In this document: positions 7,188-13,281 of the stretch, piece after piece
Layout: each line of letters opens with the position of its first letter
Position numbering within the stretch: position 1 is the stretch's first letter
Position numbers and translations under genes: made by a program
Notes under the pieces: model-generated
What the model was told of the DNA's origin: nothing
The model's input: only the letters and a program-made list of their open reading frames with translations
The model's database searches: none
Source of the DNA: Clostridia bacterium
GTDB taxonomy: Bacteria; Bacillota; Clostridia; Christensenellales; UBA1242
Length of the DNA stretch: 19,010 nucleotides
NCBI GenBank assembly: GCA_028702545.1
Contig: JAQVOQ010000012.1
Coordinates: forward strand, 1-19,010
Reading direction: 5' to 3'

Positions 7188-8405
7188 ATGTACAACAGCA
7201 AATCAGAGAGTCAAGTAGCTAACATTAAGGTCATTGGTATTGGTGGTGGAGGTAATAATGCGGTTAACCGTATGATTGCTGCAAACATAGACAGTGCGCA
7301 TTTTGTTGCAATAAATACTGATAAACAAGCGCTTTTAATGAGCAATGCCGAAGAGAGAGTTCAAATTGGCGAAAAATTAACTAAAGGCTTAGGCGCAGGT
7401 GCTGACCCAAATATTGGTTTAAAAGCAGCAGAAGAAAGTAAAGCTGCTATTGCCGAAATATTAAAAGGAGCTGACCTTGTGTTTATCACTGCTGGTATGG
7501 GCGGAGGAACAGGAACAGGTGCTGCTCCAGTAGTTGCTCAAATGGCAAAAGAAATGGGAATTTTAACTGTTGCAGTTGTAACTAAACCATTTGCTTTTGA
7601 AGGAAGAGTAAGGCTTCAAAATGCTGAGCAAGGTATGGACAACCTTAAAAAACATGTAGATACATTGGTTGTTATTCCTAACGATAAATTATTAAAAATA
7701 GTTCCAAAAGGAACTTCAATGTTGGAAGCATTTAGGCATGCTGATGATGTTTTAAGACAAGGTATTCAAGGAATAAGCGACCTTATTGTTAATCCGTCAC
7801 TTATCAACCTAGACTTTGCCGATGTTAGAACTATTATGAAAAATAAAGGCTATGCTCATATGGGAATTGGATATGCAAAAGGCGAGAACAAAACCCACGA
7901 GGCAGTCAGAGCCGCTGTTTATAGTCCACTTCTTGAAACTAAAATTGAAGGCGCAACCGGCGTACTTATTAACATTAAAGGCGGTATTGATTTGCCACTT
8001 GATGAAGTTTATGAGGCGGCTGAACTAGTTAGAGAAGTTGTTGACCCTAATTGTAATATTATATTTGGTGCAAGTATTGATGAAGCTATGGAAGAAAGTG
8101 TAGAAATTACTATTATTGCAACAGGTTTTGCAGGTAGCACTTTTGATAAAGTTTTACCGAATAAACAAGAAGAGCAATCACAAACTGTTAAAGATAAATA
8201 TGAAAAGTTTTTAGCTAATCGTTTTAGAGATACAGCAACTAGTGGTTTTAATACTAACTCAGAAGTTAGAGTAAATACTGACATTTTTAGTCAAAAACCA
8301 GCTGAACAACCAGTAAATACTAATGTTGAAAAACCTAAAAGTGCAGTCTTCCAAGTTGAAGATGCTGATATTCCACCTTTCCTTCGCAAAATAAGAAAAG
8401 GCTAA
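7188..8405 (+). CDS. ftsZ: Cell division tubulin homologue FtsZ
   Basis: FtsZ is the GTPase that polymerises into the cytokinetic Z ring. The 405 residues contain GIGGGGNNAVNRM (17-29), the tubulin signature GMGGGTGTGAAP (103-114), the T7 synergy loop NLDFADVRTIM (207-217) with catalytic aspartates D209 and D212, a C-terminal fold domain to about 317, a low-complexity linker rich in Asn, Gln, Glu and Lys (about 318-390), and the conserved C-terminal peptide DADIPPFLRKIRKG (392-405), which in the family binds FtsA and SepF. The start has GGAGG about 8 bases upstream. Length and every key motif are normal. A rod-shaped RNA structure begins directly at its stop codon. Confidence 0.99.
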   Translation: MYNSKSESQVANIKVIGIGGGGNNAVNRMIAANIDSAHFVAINTDKQALLMSNAEERVQIGEKLTKGLGAGADPNIGLKAAEESKAAIAEILKGADLVFITAGMGGGTGTGAAPVVAQMAKEMGILTVAVVTKPFAFEGRVRLQNAEQGMDNLKKHVDTLVVIPNDKLLKIVPKGTSMLEAFRHADDVLRQGIQGISDLIVNPSLINLDFADVRTIMKNKGYAHMGIGYAKGENKTHEAVRAAVYSPLLETKIEGATGVLINIKGGIDLPLDEVYEAAELVREVVDPNCNIIFGASIDEAMEESVEITIIATGFAGSTFDKVLPNKQEEQSQTVKDKYEKFLANRFRDTATSGFNTNSEVRVNTDIFSQKPAEQPVNTNVEKPKSAVFQVEDADIPPFLRKIRKG

Positions 8406-8536
8406 AAAAAGCTTTAATTTTGGTAATTTCATTGTTTCTGTGGTGCCAGTCTAAACAGTCATTGGCGGGAAAAAGCCAACTCCTGCTTAGAACTGACACC
8501 ACAAGCCTCGAACTTACTTAAAATTAGAGCTTTTTT
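8406..8536 (+). ncRNA. Rod-shaped structured RNA after ftsZ, 6S RNA-like candidate
   Basis: One long hairpin with a central bubble can be folded. The closing stem pairs 8405-8421 with 8520-8536 (17 pairs, one G-U) and continues with GTAA/TTAC (8423-8426 with 8514-8517). A bubble follows, 8427-8438 facing 8504-8513. Next come TGTGGTG/CACCACA (8439-8445 with 8497-8503), CAGT/ACTG, CTAA/TTAG, and an apical TTGGC/GCCAA hairpin. A long rod with a bubble of about 12 by 10 bases is the architecture of 6S RNA, the RNA that traps sigma-A RNA polymerase, and the bubble strands (TTTCAT before a TGTGG stem, AAGCCT on the other side) recall those of E. coli 6S as I remember them. It is shorter (about 131 nt) than usual 6S RNAs. 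No own promoter is clear, so it may be cut from the ftsZ transcript or be only a 3' UTR; the last six T give it terminator character. Confidence 0.45.
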
Positions 8537-8574
8537 ATTGATGTGAGAATAAATGAATTTTATATATTAATAAT

Positions 8575-8610
8575 AAAAAGACAAAATTAGTGTTAGTTTT
8601 GTCTTTTTTG
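8575..8610. terminator. Second terminator between ftsZ and spoIIGA, near-symmetric
   Basis: AAAAAGACAAAA (8575-8586) pairs with TTTTGTCTTTTT (8597-8608) over a 10-base loop, a perfect 12-bp stem followed by T. With A runs on one side and T runs on the other it could stop transcription in both directions. It isolates the sporulation unit from the division unit. Confidence 0.8.
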
Positions 8611-8624
8611 TTTTTGTTTGCATA

Positions 8625-8652
8625 TTGCTAACGCTAGCACCTCTTTTATAAT
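8625..8652 (+). promoter_or_regulatory. Probable spoIIGA-sigE promoter
   Basis: A full TATAAT (8647-8652) lies 16 bases after TTGCTA (8625-8630), a 4/6 match to the -35 consensus. The start point would fall near 8659, leaving only about 10 leader bases with AGAGAGG at the very 5' end. In B. subtilis spoIIG is a sigma-A promoter activated by Spo0A; a poor -35 fits an activated promoter, but no clear 0A box (TGTCGAA) was found. TGCTA-N4-TAGCA (8626-8639) overlaps the -35. Confidence 0.55.
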
Positions 8653-8665
8653 AGTTAAGAGAGGT
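8639..8665 (+). promoter_or_regulatory. Hairpin that would hide the spoIIGA ribosome binding site in read-through RNA
   Basis: ACCTCTTTT (8639-8647) pairs with AAGAGAGGT (8657-8665) over nine positions (one G-U) across a 9-base loop. The 3' arm contains the Shine-Dalgarno AGAGAGG. RNA started at the local promoter would lack the 5' arm, whereas RNA entering from ftsZ would carry both. The structure is seen; the control is inferred. Confidence 0.4.
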
Positions 8666-8669
8666 TTTT

Positions 8670-9533
8670 ATGGAAATTTATTTTGAATATGTGCTGATTG
8701 ATAATTTAATAATTAATGCAGTAATTATTATTTTAACTAATCACTTATTAAAACTTAACATAAAAAAACTTAACATCTTTTTAGCGAGTTTACTTGGAGC
8801 AGTTTTTGCTCTAGTTATGCCACTTTTTATTATGCCGATGTTGTTACTGTTGCTGTTTAAAATATTTATAGGCATATCAATGGTCAGCGTATTAAAGCAA
8901 TATAAAAGCGCTTTAGAGTTATTGGTCACATTTTTAACCTTTTTAACGCTAACTTTTGTTATGGGAGGTTTATGTTTTGCAATACTAAATTTACTCAACA
9001 CGCAAGTTACTAATTCAGGTGTTTTATTATATGAAAATGAAATCCCAATAGGCATTATTTTGCTAGTCGTAATAGGTTATTCATACCTAATGTTAAACCT
9101 TATAAAAAATTTTTATAAAAGAAAACAATTAAACAATTTTTTGTTTAAAGTAAGCATTAAAAATAACGATAAAATATGTAATACATTAGGTTTTTTAGAT
9201 ACTGGCAATAGGTTGCTTGAAGAAGCGAGTAAAAAGCCAATAGTAATTATAAATTATAAGATTTTTAGTCAATTATTTAAAAATATTAAAATAATGGATT
9301 TGCTACTAGGAAAATTAGAAAACTTACCTCTAAAAAACTGTAAATATGTAAGTGTTAACACGGTTAATGGAAAAAAGTCTAAAATATTAACCTTCGAGGG
9401 GGAGGAATTAAAGATATTTTTAGATAGCCAAGTGAATATAATACAAGATGTGACCTTTGGACTAGCATTGACTAAGTTTGAAGGATCGATAAACTATAAC
9501 GTTTTATTAAATCCGTTGCTATTTGATTTGTAA
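8670..9533 (+). CDS. spoIIGA: Pro-sigma-E processing peptidase SpoIIGA
   Basis: SpoIIGA is the membrane aspartic protease that, on signal from the forespore protein SpoIIR, removes the pro-sequence of sigma-E in the mother cell. The 287 residues show five hydrophobic segments (about 5-27, 35-54, 56-75, 83-108 and 125-146), then a soluble domain with the catalytic motif LGFLDTGNRL (173-182, D177), as in B. subtilis SpoIIGA where the loop reads IDSGNQL. The opening MEIYFEYVLIDNLIIN also resembles the family. It ends at TAA 9531-9533, and the AAGGAG of sigE overlaps that stop, so translation of the two is probably coupled. It lies right after the ftsZ region, as in Bacillus and many Clostridia. 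Confidence 0.94.
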   Translation: MEIYFEYVLIDNLIINAVIIILTNHLLKLNIKKLNIFLASLLGAVFALVMPLFIMPMLLLLLFKIFIGISMVSVLKQYKSALELLVTFLTFLTLTFVMGGLCFAILNLLNTQVTNSGVLLYENEIPIGIILLVVIGYSYLMLNLIKNFYKRKQLNNFLFKVSIKNNDKICNTLGFLDTGNRLLEEASKKPIVIINYKIFSQLFKNIKIMDLLLGKLENLPLKNCKYVSVNTVNGKKSKILTFEGEELKIFLDSQVNIIQDVTFGLALTKFEGSINYNVLLNPLLFDL

Positions 9534-9542
9534 GGAGTTGTT

Positions 9543-10268
9543 ATGTTAAAAATAAGTAAAAAATTAAAAAATCTATTAAATTCGTTTTTACACTTTGAAC
9601 TTTTAGACCAAAAAGAAAATTTTATATTTTTTGTTTGCGGGACGGAAGCACTGCCTAGCCCGCTAGGAGAAAAAGAGGAGGCCATTGTTATTGCCGGCCT
9701 TAAAGGCGGCAGTGAAGAGGCAAAAGCCAAGTTAATTGAGCATAATTTAAGGCTTGTTGTGTACATATCAAAAAAATTCAATAATACAGGCCTAGATATT
9801 GAAGATTTAATTTCTGTTGGAGCCATTGGACTTATTAAAGCCGTAAACTCTTACGACCCCGATAAACAAATAAAACTTGCAACCTATGCGAGCCGTTGCA
9901 TTGAAAATGAAATTTTAATGTATTTGAGAAAGATGAGTAAGGTGAGAAATGAGGTTTCTATTAGTGAGCCTATAAAAGTTGATTGGGAGGGTAATAATAT
10001 ATCACTTATGGATATTTTAAATAACGATGATGATTGCCCAACAACAACCTTAGAGCGTGAGGTTGAAAAACAAGTGTTACTAAATTGCATTACGACTCTT
10101 AATAAGCGCGAACAGCAAATTGTAAAGCTTAGATTTGGCTTATTTAATGTGCCGGAAAAAACACAAAAAGAAGTTGCTGATATGCTAGGAATTAGTCAAT
10201 CCTACATAAGCAGATTAGAGAAAAAAATTATAGAAAAATTAAAAAAGGATATAAATAAAGTTTTTTAA
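9543..10268 (+). CDS. sigE: Sporulation sigma factor sigma-E precursor
   Basis: Sigma-E directs early mother-cell transcription and is made as an inactive membrane-associated precursor. The 241 residues open with a basic amphipathic pro-sequence (about 1-30, MLKISKKLKNLLNSFLHF), then the cleavage-region neighbourhood before CGTEALPSPL (32-41), equivalent to GGSEALPPPL in B. subtilis. Region 2 follows, with NLRLVVYISKKFNNTGLDIE (68-87), GLIKAVNSYDP and KLATYASRCIENEILMYLRK, and region 4 ends with the helix-turn-helix TQKEVADMLGISQSYISRLE. The close agreement in all regions excludes sigma-K, sigma-F or sigma-G. It has AAGGAG 6 bases before the ATG, directly behind its own processing protease. 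A cysteine at residue 32 next to the cleavage region is a local difference from B. subtilis. Confidence 0.97.
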   Translation: MLKISKKLKNLLNSFLHFELLDQKENFIFFVCGTEALPSPLGEKEEAIVIAGLKGGSEEAKAKLIEHNLRLVVYISKKFNNTGLDIEDLISVGAIGLIKAVNSYDPDKQIKLATYASRCIENEILMYLRKMSKVRNEVSISEPIKVDWEGNNISLMDILNNDDDCPTTTLEREVEKQVLLNCITTLNKREQQIVKLRFGLFNVPEKTQKEVADMLGISQSYISRLEKKIIEKLKKDINKVF

Positions 10269-10284
10269 TTTAGTATAAAAAGGA

Positions 10285-10316
10285 GTATGTAAGGCAATGC
10301 TAATGTTTGCATAATA
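10285..10316 (+). promoter_or_regulatory. Candidate forespore (sigma-G or sigma-F) promoter for sigG
   Basis: In the 71 bases between sigE and sigG, CATAATA (10310-10316) is a full match to the sigma-G -10 (CATnHTA). GTATG (10285-10289) matches the -35 (GHATR), though the spacer is 20 rather than about 18. A second pair, GTATA (10273-10277) and GGCAA (10293-10297), has the 15-base spacing of sigma-F sites but a weaker -10. A start near 10322 would leave the sigG ribosome binding site intact. Confidence 0.35.
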
Positions 10317-10339
10317 AGTTTTTAAGAAGGAAGGGCTTT

Positions 10340-11110
10340 ATGGCAAACAAAGTAGAAATTTGCGGAATTAACACGGCTCTTTTGCCTAAATTAACGGGTA
10401 AACAAATGACTGAGCTTATGCTTAAGATAAAGGATGGCGACCTTGAGGCTAGAAAAGAGTTTATTATTGGCAATATGAGGCTAGTTTTAAGTGTTGTGCA
10501 ACGATTTATGAGGCGAAAAGAAAACCCTGATGACCTTTTTCAAGTAGGTTGTGTTGGTTTGATTAAATCAATCAATAACTTTGATGTTACCTTAAATGTA
10601 AAATTTTCTACTTATGCTGTGCCTATGATTATTGGCGAGATAAGACGATTTTTACGAGATAATAACAGCGTTAGAGTTAGCAGAAGTTTAAGGGATATTG
10701 CATATAAAGCTTTGCAAGCAAGAGAATTGTTAACAAGGACTGGTTTTGAAGAGCCAACCTTAGAACAAATTGCCGAGCAAATAGAATTGCCGTATTCAGA
10801 AGTGGCGTTTGCAATGGACGCTATAATGTCACCTGTATCACTGTTTGACCCTGTTTATAACGATGGGGCCGAATCTGTACTTGTTATGGATCAAATAGGC
10901 GATAAAAAAACGGACCAAGAGGAATGGATGGAAAACCTTGCATTAAAAGATGCGCTAACAAAATTAAATGAGCGAGAAAAACAAATTGTAATGCTTCGCT
11001 ATTACCTCGGTAAAACTCAAATGGAAGTTAGTGAAGAGGTGGGAATAAGTCAAGCACAAGTTAGTAGATTAGAAAAAAATGCACTGGGTAATTTAAAAAA
11101 ACAATTATAA
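10340..11110 (+). CDS. sigG: Forespore sigma factor sigma-G
   Basis: Sigma-G drives late forespore gene expression after engulfment. I start it at the ATG at 10340 (256 residues), because the opening MANKVEICGINTALLPKL matches MSRNKVEICGVDTSKLP of B. subtilis SigG, and AAGGAAGGG lies just upstream. The in-frame ATG at 10307 would add 11 residues outside the family. Region 2 reads NMRLVLSVVQRF, DDLFQVGCVGLIKSINNFD and KFSTYAVPMIIGEIRRFLRD, followed by VRVSRSLRDIAYKALQ. Region 4 ends with GKTQMEVSEEVGISQAQVSRLE. The N-terminal VEICG motif separates it from sigma-F. It follows sigE, as in Bacillus and Clostridium, but with a 71-base gap that can hold its own forespore promoter. A strong terminator closes it. 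Confidence 0.97.
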   Translation: MANKVEICGINTALLPKLTGKQMTELMLKIKDGDLEARKEFIIGNMRLVLSVVQRFMRRKENPDDLFQVGCVGLIKSINNFDVTLNVKFSTYAVPMIIGEIRRFLRDNNSVRVSRSLRDIAYKALQARELLTRTGFEEPTLEQIAEQIELPYSEVAFAMDAIMSPVSLFDPVYNDGAESVLVMDQIGDKKTDQEEWMENLALKDALTKLNEREKQIVMLRYYLGKTQMEVSEEVGISQAQVSRLEKNALGNLKKQL

Positions 11111-11113
11111 ATT

Positions 11114-11137
11114 AAGCACCCTTCGGGGTGCTTTTTA
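11114..11137 (+). terminator. Rho-independent terminator after sigG
   Basis: AAGCACCC (11114-11121) and GGGTGCTT (11126-11133) form a perfect 8-bp GC-rich stem capped by a stable TTCG tetraloop, followed by T residues. It ends the spoIIGA-sigE-sigG unit 3 bases after the sigG stop. Confidence 0.95.
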
Positions 11138-11250
11138 TAACAAAAATTATAAATTTAGCATATAAACTGTTAAAAAATTTATATTAATAACAGCGTCTTT
11201 GTTGTCATATATTATTTTGTAATAATTTGTAATATTTTAAGGAGTTTTGG

Positions 11251-11664
11251 ATGCTAAGAGAAATAACATTTTGCGAACTGAGGGAAAAATATGTTATTAA
11301 TGTGACAGATGGCAAAAACTTAGGCAACATTATTGACCTTGTTATGGACTGCCACGCAGGCGTAGTTTGTGGCTTTATTGTACCTGGCGAAAAAAGATTC
11401 TTTAATTTTTTTAAATGCGAACAACTCTTTGTGCCGTGGCAAAATATTTGTAAGATTGGCGAAGATGTAATTTTAGTTGAAATGTTTGATGCTAACACGT
11501 GCTCTATTAATTCGGTAAAAAAATTAGGAATAGAAAATGAAGATAGACCTCACAAAAATTATGACAATTTAAGCAAAAATTCAAAAAACTCTATGGAATA
11601 TTATGATAACTATGAAATTTTTGCAAAAAAGACTATAACACCAGAGAGTTACAGAAGTGTTTAA
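11251..11664 (+). CDS. PRC-barrel sporulation protein, YlmC/YmxH family
   Basis: This 137-residue protein carries a PRC-barrel domain over residues 1-80. Family features include an opening ITFCELREKYVINV, DGKNLGNIIDLVMD (20-33), GFIVPG and the conserved PWQNICKIGEDVILV (62-76). YlmC and YmxH are small proteins found in spore formers, and ylmC lies downstream of sigG in B. subtilis, so synteny supports the call. Their biochemical role is not settled. Residues 81-137 form an extra hydrophilic tail rich in Asn, Lys, Ser and Tyr, absent from the roughly 80-residue B. subtilis YlmC. Two cysteines lie near the barrel loops (C34, C40) and another in KCEQ. AAGGAG lies 7 bases before the start. No convincing promoter was found in the 110 bases after the sigG terminator. 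Confidence 0.8.
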   Translation: MLREITFCELREKYVINVTDGKNLGNIIDLVMDCHAGVVCGFIVPGEKRFFNFFKCEQLFVPWQNICKIGEDVILVEMFDANTCSINSVKKLGIENEDRPHKNYDNLSKNSKNSMEYYDNYEIFAKKTITPESYRSV

Positions 11665-11683
11665 TTAATTGTAATTTATTTTC

Positions 11684-11712
11684 TTTACAAGACGACTCTT
11701 TTTAGGTATAAT
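11684..11712 (+). promoter_or_regulatory. Sigma-A promoter for nrdR
   Basis: TTTACA (11684-11689, 5/6) and TATAAT (11707-11712, 6/6) are 17 bases apart. The start would fall near 11719, giving a leader of about 18 bases with AAAAGGAG before the nrdR ATG. Confidence 0.85.
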
Positions 11713-11736
11713 TGATTTACTAAAAGGAGTTTTTTT

Positions 11737-12180
11737 ATGAAATGTATTTATTGCGGGCATAACGATAGCAAAGTTGTTGATTCAAGGTCATCAGCTGACA
11801 GTAATCAAATTAGAAGAAGAAGAGAATGCTTGGGTTGTGGTAAACGCTTTACAACTTATGAAACTGTTGAATTGACACCTATTTTAGTTGTAAAAACAAA
11901 TAAAACAATTGAGCCTTTTAACAAAGAAAAGATTGAACTTGGCATTATTAAAGCTTGTGAAAAGCGTCCCGTAAGCGTAGCTCAAATTGAACAGATGACA
12001 GCAGATATTGAAAAACAAATTCAGAATAGTTTAAATAAAGAGATTACCAGTAAAGAAATCGGCGAGATGGTTATGAATAAGTTAAGAGAAGTTGACCAAG
12101 TTGCATATGTTAGATTTGCATCAGTTTATAGGCAATTTGAAGATATTACTCATTTTAAAAAATTATTTGATGAGTTATAA
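11737..12180 (+). CDS. nrdR: Ribonucleotide reductase transcriptional repressor NrdR
   Basis: NrdR represses ribonucleotide reductase genes in response to dATP/ATP bound by its ATP-cone. The 147 residues are the standard length. The N-terminal zinc ribbon has cysteines C3, C6, C31 and C34 (CIYC...CLGC) with the basic IRRRREC stretch, followed by FTTYETVE. The ATP-cone domain spans about 49-139, beginning VVKTNKTIEPFNKEKI and including KACEKRPVS. The gene has its own strong promoter and terminator, so it is a single-gene unit. No ribonucleotide reductase gene is in the window, and no NrdR-box pair was noticed here. In many Clostridia nrdR lies near the sigG-ylmC region, which agrees with this placement. 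Confidence 0.97.
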   Translation: MKCIYCGHNDSKVVDSRSSADSNQIRRRRECLGCGKRFTTYETVELTPILVVKTNKTIEPFNKEKIELGIIKACEKRPVSVAQIEQMTADIEKQIQNSLNKEITSKEIGEMVMNKLREVDQVAYVRFASVYRQFEDITHFKKLFDEL

Positions 12181-12184
12181 AAAC

Positions 12185-12211
12185 AAAACACTTTTTTAAA
12201 AGTGTTTTTTT
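12185..12211 (+). terminator. Rho-independent terminator after nrdR
   Basis: AAAACACTTTT (12185-12195) is complementary to AAAAGTGTTTT (12198-12208); with a realistic loop about nine pairs form. The tract ends in seven T. Confidence 0.85.
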
Positions 12212-12239
12212 GTTGGTTATTTTAGCGAAATAAATTTAA

Positions 12240-12245
12240 TATAAT
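12240..12245 (+). promoter_or_regulatory. -10 element upstream of the FeoA-domain gene
   Basis: TATAAT is a full -10 match 28 bases before the start codon. The -35 at 17-base spacing (TTATTT, 12217-12222) is poor. A start near 12252 leaves AGAGGAAAAAGG in the leader. Confidence 0.5.
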
Positions 12246-12273
12246 GTTATCGTAGAGGAAAAAGGTAATAATT

Positions 12274-12504
12274 ATGACGGAAATTAGCCTAAATAACTTA
12301 AAAATTGCCTCAGTTGGTTATGTTAGCCATATTGGAGGTAATTTTGCCATAAAAAATCACTTGCAAAATGCTGGATTTAGGTTAGGTAGTAAGATTGTTG
12401 TTTTAAACATAACGCCTTATACAAGCAGTTATATGTTAGATGTTAATGGTAAAGTTAAAACTTTTAGAAAAATGGCAGTTTCCTTGATTAGAGTAACAGT
12501 TTAG
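12274..12504 (+). CDS. Stand-alone FeoA-domain (SH3-like) protein
   Basis: The 76-residue product fits the FeoA fold, a small SH3-like beta barrel. An opening LNNLKIASVGYVSHIGG is followed by LQNAGFRLGSKIVVLNIT, the usual RLxxLGFxxGxxIxV core, and the ending FRKMAVSLIRVTV resembles the conserved AxxIxV strand. FeoA accompanies the ferrous iron transporter FeoB, but single FeoA-domain proteins also occur at loci without iron genes and as domains of DtxR-type regulators. No feoB is present here, so an iron role is not supported by context. It is flanked by its own -10 element and a terminator, hence a single-gene unit. The RBS is AGAGGAAAAAGG, with a spacing of 7 bases from the AAGG. Confidence 0.75.
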   Translation: MTEISLNNLKIASVGYVSHIGGNFAIKNHLQNAGFRLGSKIVVLNITPYTSSYMLDVNGKVKTFRKMAVSLIRVTV

Positions 12505-12524
12505 ATATTTTAAAACAAATTTTT

Positions 12525-12554
12525 AAAAGAAAAGTTTTTGAGCTTTTCTTTTTT
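12525..12554 (+). terminator. Rho-independent terminator after the FeoA-domain gene
   Basis: AAAAGAAAAG (12525-12534) pairs perfectly with CTTTTCTTTT (12543-12552) across the 8-base loop tttttgag, followed by T. It also argues against any start of the next gene at 12538, inside this hairpin. Confidence 0.8.
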
Positions 12555-12606
12555 ATTACATAAAAATATAAATTTTAGCCAAATTAATTATTATAGGAGA
12601 GTGGAT

Positions 12607-13281
12607 ATGCCAATTAGTATAATTTTACTTGGAGTTTTTATAATACTCCTTAATTTTAAAGTTACAGAGCGTGTTTTTAGCAGGTTAGGTGTTAGTATTA
12701 TGATGCTTGACCTACTTTCAATTTTGGCTTTTTTGCTAATTATGATTAAGCCAATAAATTTTTACGACATAATATATGTCAGCTTAGGTGGATTTTTGAT
12801 ATTTACGAGTCTAGCAATATATTTATTTTTCACAGTTAAACAAAATAAAGAGTTACGCACAATTTTTTTAGGTTTTTTAAGTGCAATTGGCGTAAGTTAT
12901 TTGTTTGATTTGTTCTTTCCATTTATGCAAGAGCAACTTTTTGATTATACGACAGTTATTGTTGCTACTACACTTGGCGTAGTAATTTATACTGTTTGCA
13001 AAAATTTAAAAAGCAGTTTTATAATCATTTTTTTATCAATGCCTATTGCTAGTTTAATAAATTTTATTATAAATAGACAAAATAATTTAGGCAATATGCT
13101 GTTTTTAGGCACTGGTAATTTTTTTGAGATAGGTGTGATAGCTTTTACGACGGTTTATTTAATTATAACTTTTAAAACTTTTAAAGTGTTTAACAAAACT
13201 AAAGAAAATGATGTTTTGGTGTTATCCAATGATGAAGTTGTTGAAATAAATAAAAAAGAGGAGATAGATATAAATGAATAG
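12607..13281 (+). CDS. Multi-pass membrane protein of unknown function, coupled to spoIIP
   Basis: I do not recognise this family. The ATG at 12607 is preceded by AGGAGAG with good spacing; a longer reading from 12538 would start inside the preceding terminator. The 224 residues contain six or seven hydrophobic segments (about 3-16, 31-48, 52-76, 84-104, 114-131, 136-155 and 168-190). A charged, acidic cytoplasmic-type tail follows (about 195-224, ending NKKEEIDINE). The 3' end overlaps spoIIP by eight bases (ATGAATAG), so the two are probably translated together and may work together in sporulation. The size and membrane nature recall SpoIIM, a partner of SpoIIP, but I see no SpoIIM motif and do not make that call. 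No sigma-E, -F or -G promoter is clear in the 52 bases after the terminator. Confidence 0.7.
   Translation: MPISIILLGVFIILLNFKVTERVFSRLGVSIMMLDLLSILAFLLIMIKPINFYDIIYVSLGGFLIFTSLAIYLFFTVKQNKELRTIFLGFLSAIGVSYLFDLFFPFMQEQLFDYTTVIVATTLGVVIYTVCKNLKSSFIIIFLSMPIASLINFIINRQNNLGNMLFLGTGNFFEIGVIAFTTVYLIITFKTFKVFNKTKENDVLVLSNDEVVEINKKEEIDINE

Noticed and set aside
8009..8284. Reverse-strand open frames within ftsZ, spoIIGA, der, spoIVA and others
   Set aside because: All are opposite strongly conserved genes, lack ribosome binding sites and encode no recognisable protein.
8439..8503. T-box, SRP RNA or tRNA in the structured gap after ftsZ
   Set aside because: No T-box AGGGUGGnACCGCG-like motif, no SRP GGAAGC/AGCAG tetraloop region and no tRNA cloverleaf or T-arm could be found.
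8575..8608. Pair of Spo0A boxes in the TTTTGTC arms
   Set aside because: The cores lack the following GAA-type bases and are fully explained as arms of a terminator.
10307..10339. Upstream ATG for sigG
   Set aside because: The family start MxxNKVEICG is at 10340 with a strong ribosome binding site; the upstream ATG has none and overlaps the promoter candidate.
11138..11250. Promoter for the ylmC-like gene
   Set aside because: TTGTCA (11202-11207) has no -10 element at a usable distance, and CATATATT lacks a sigma-E -35 at the right spacing.
12538..12606. Upstream start for the membrane protein before spoIIP
   Set aside because: It lies inside the terminator hairpin at 12525-12554; AGGAGAG precedes the ATG at 12607.
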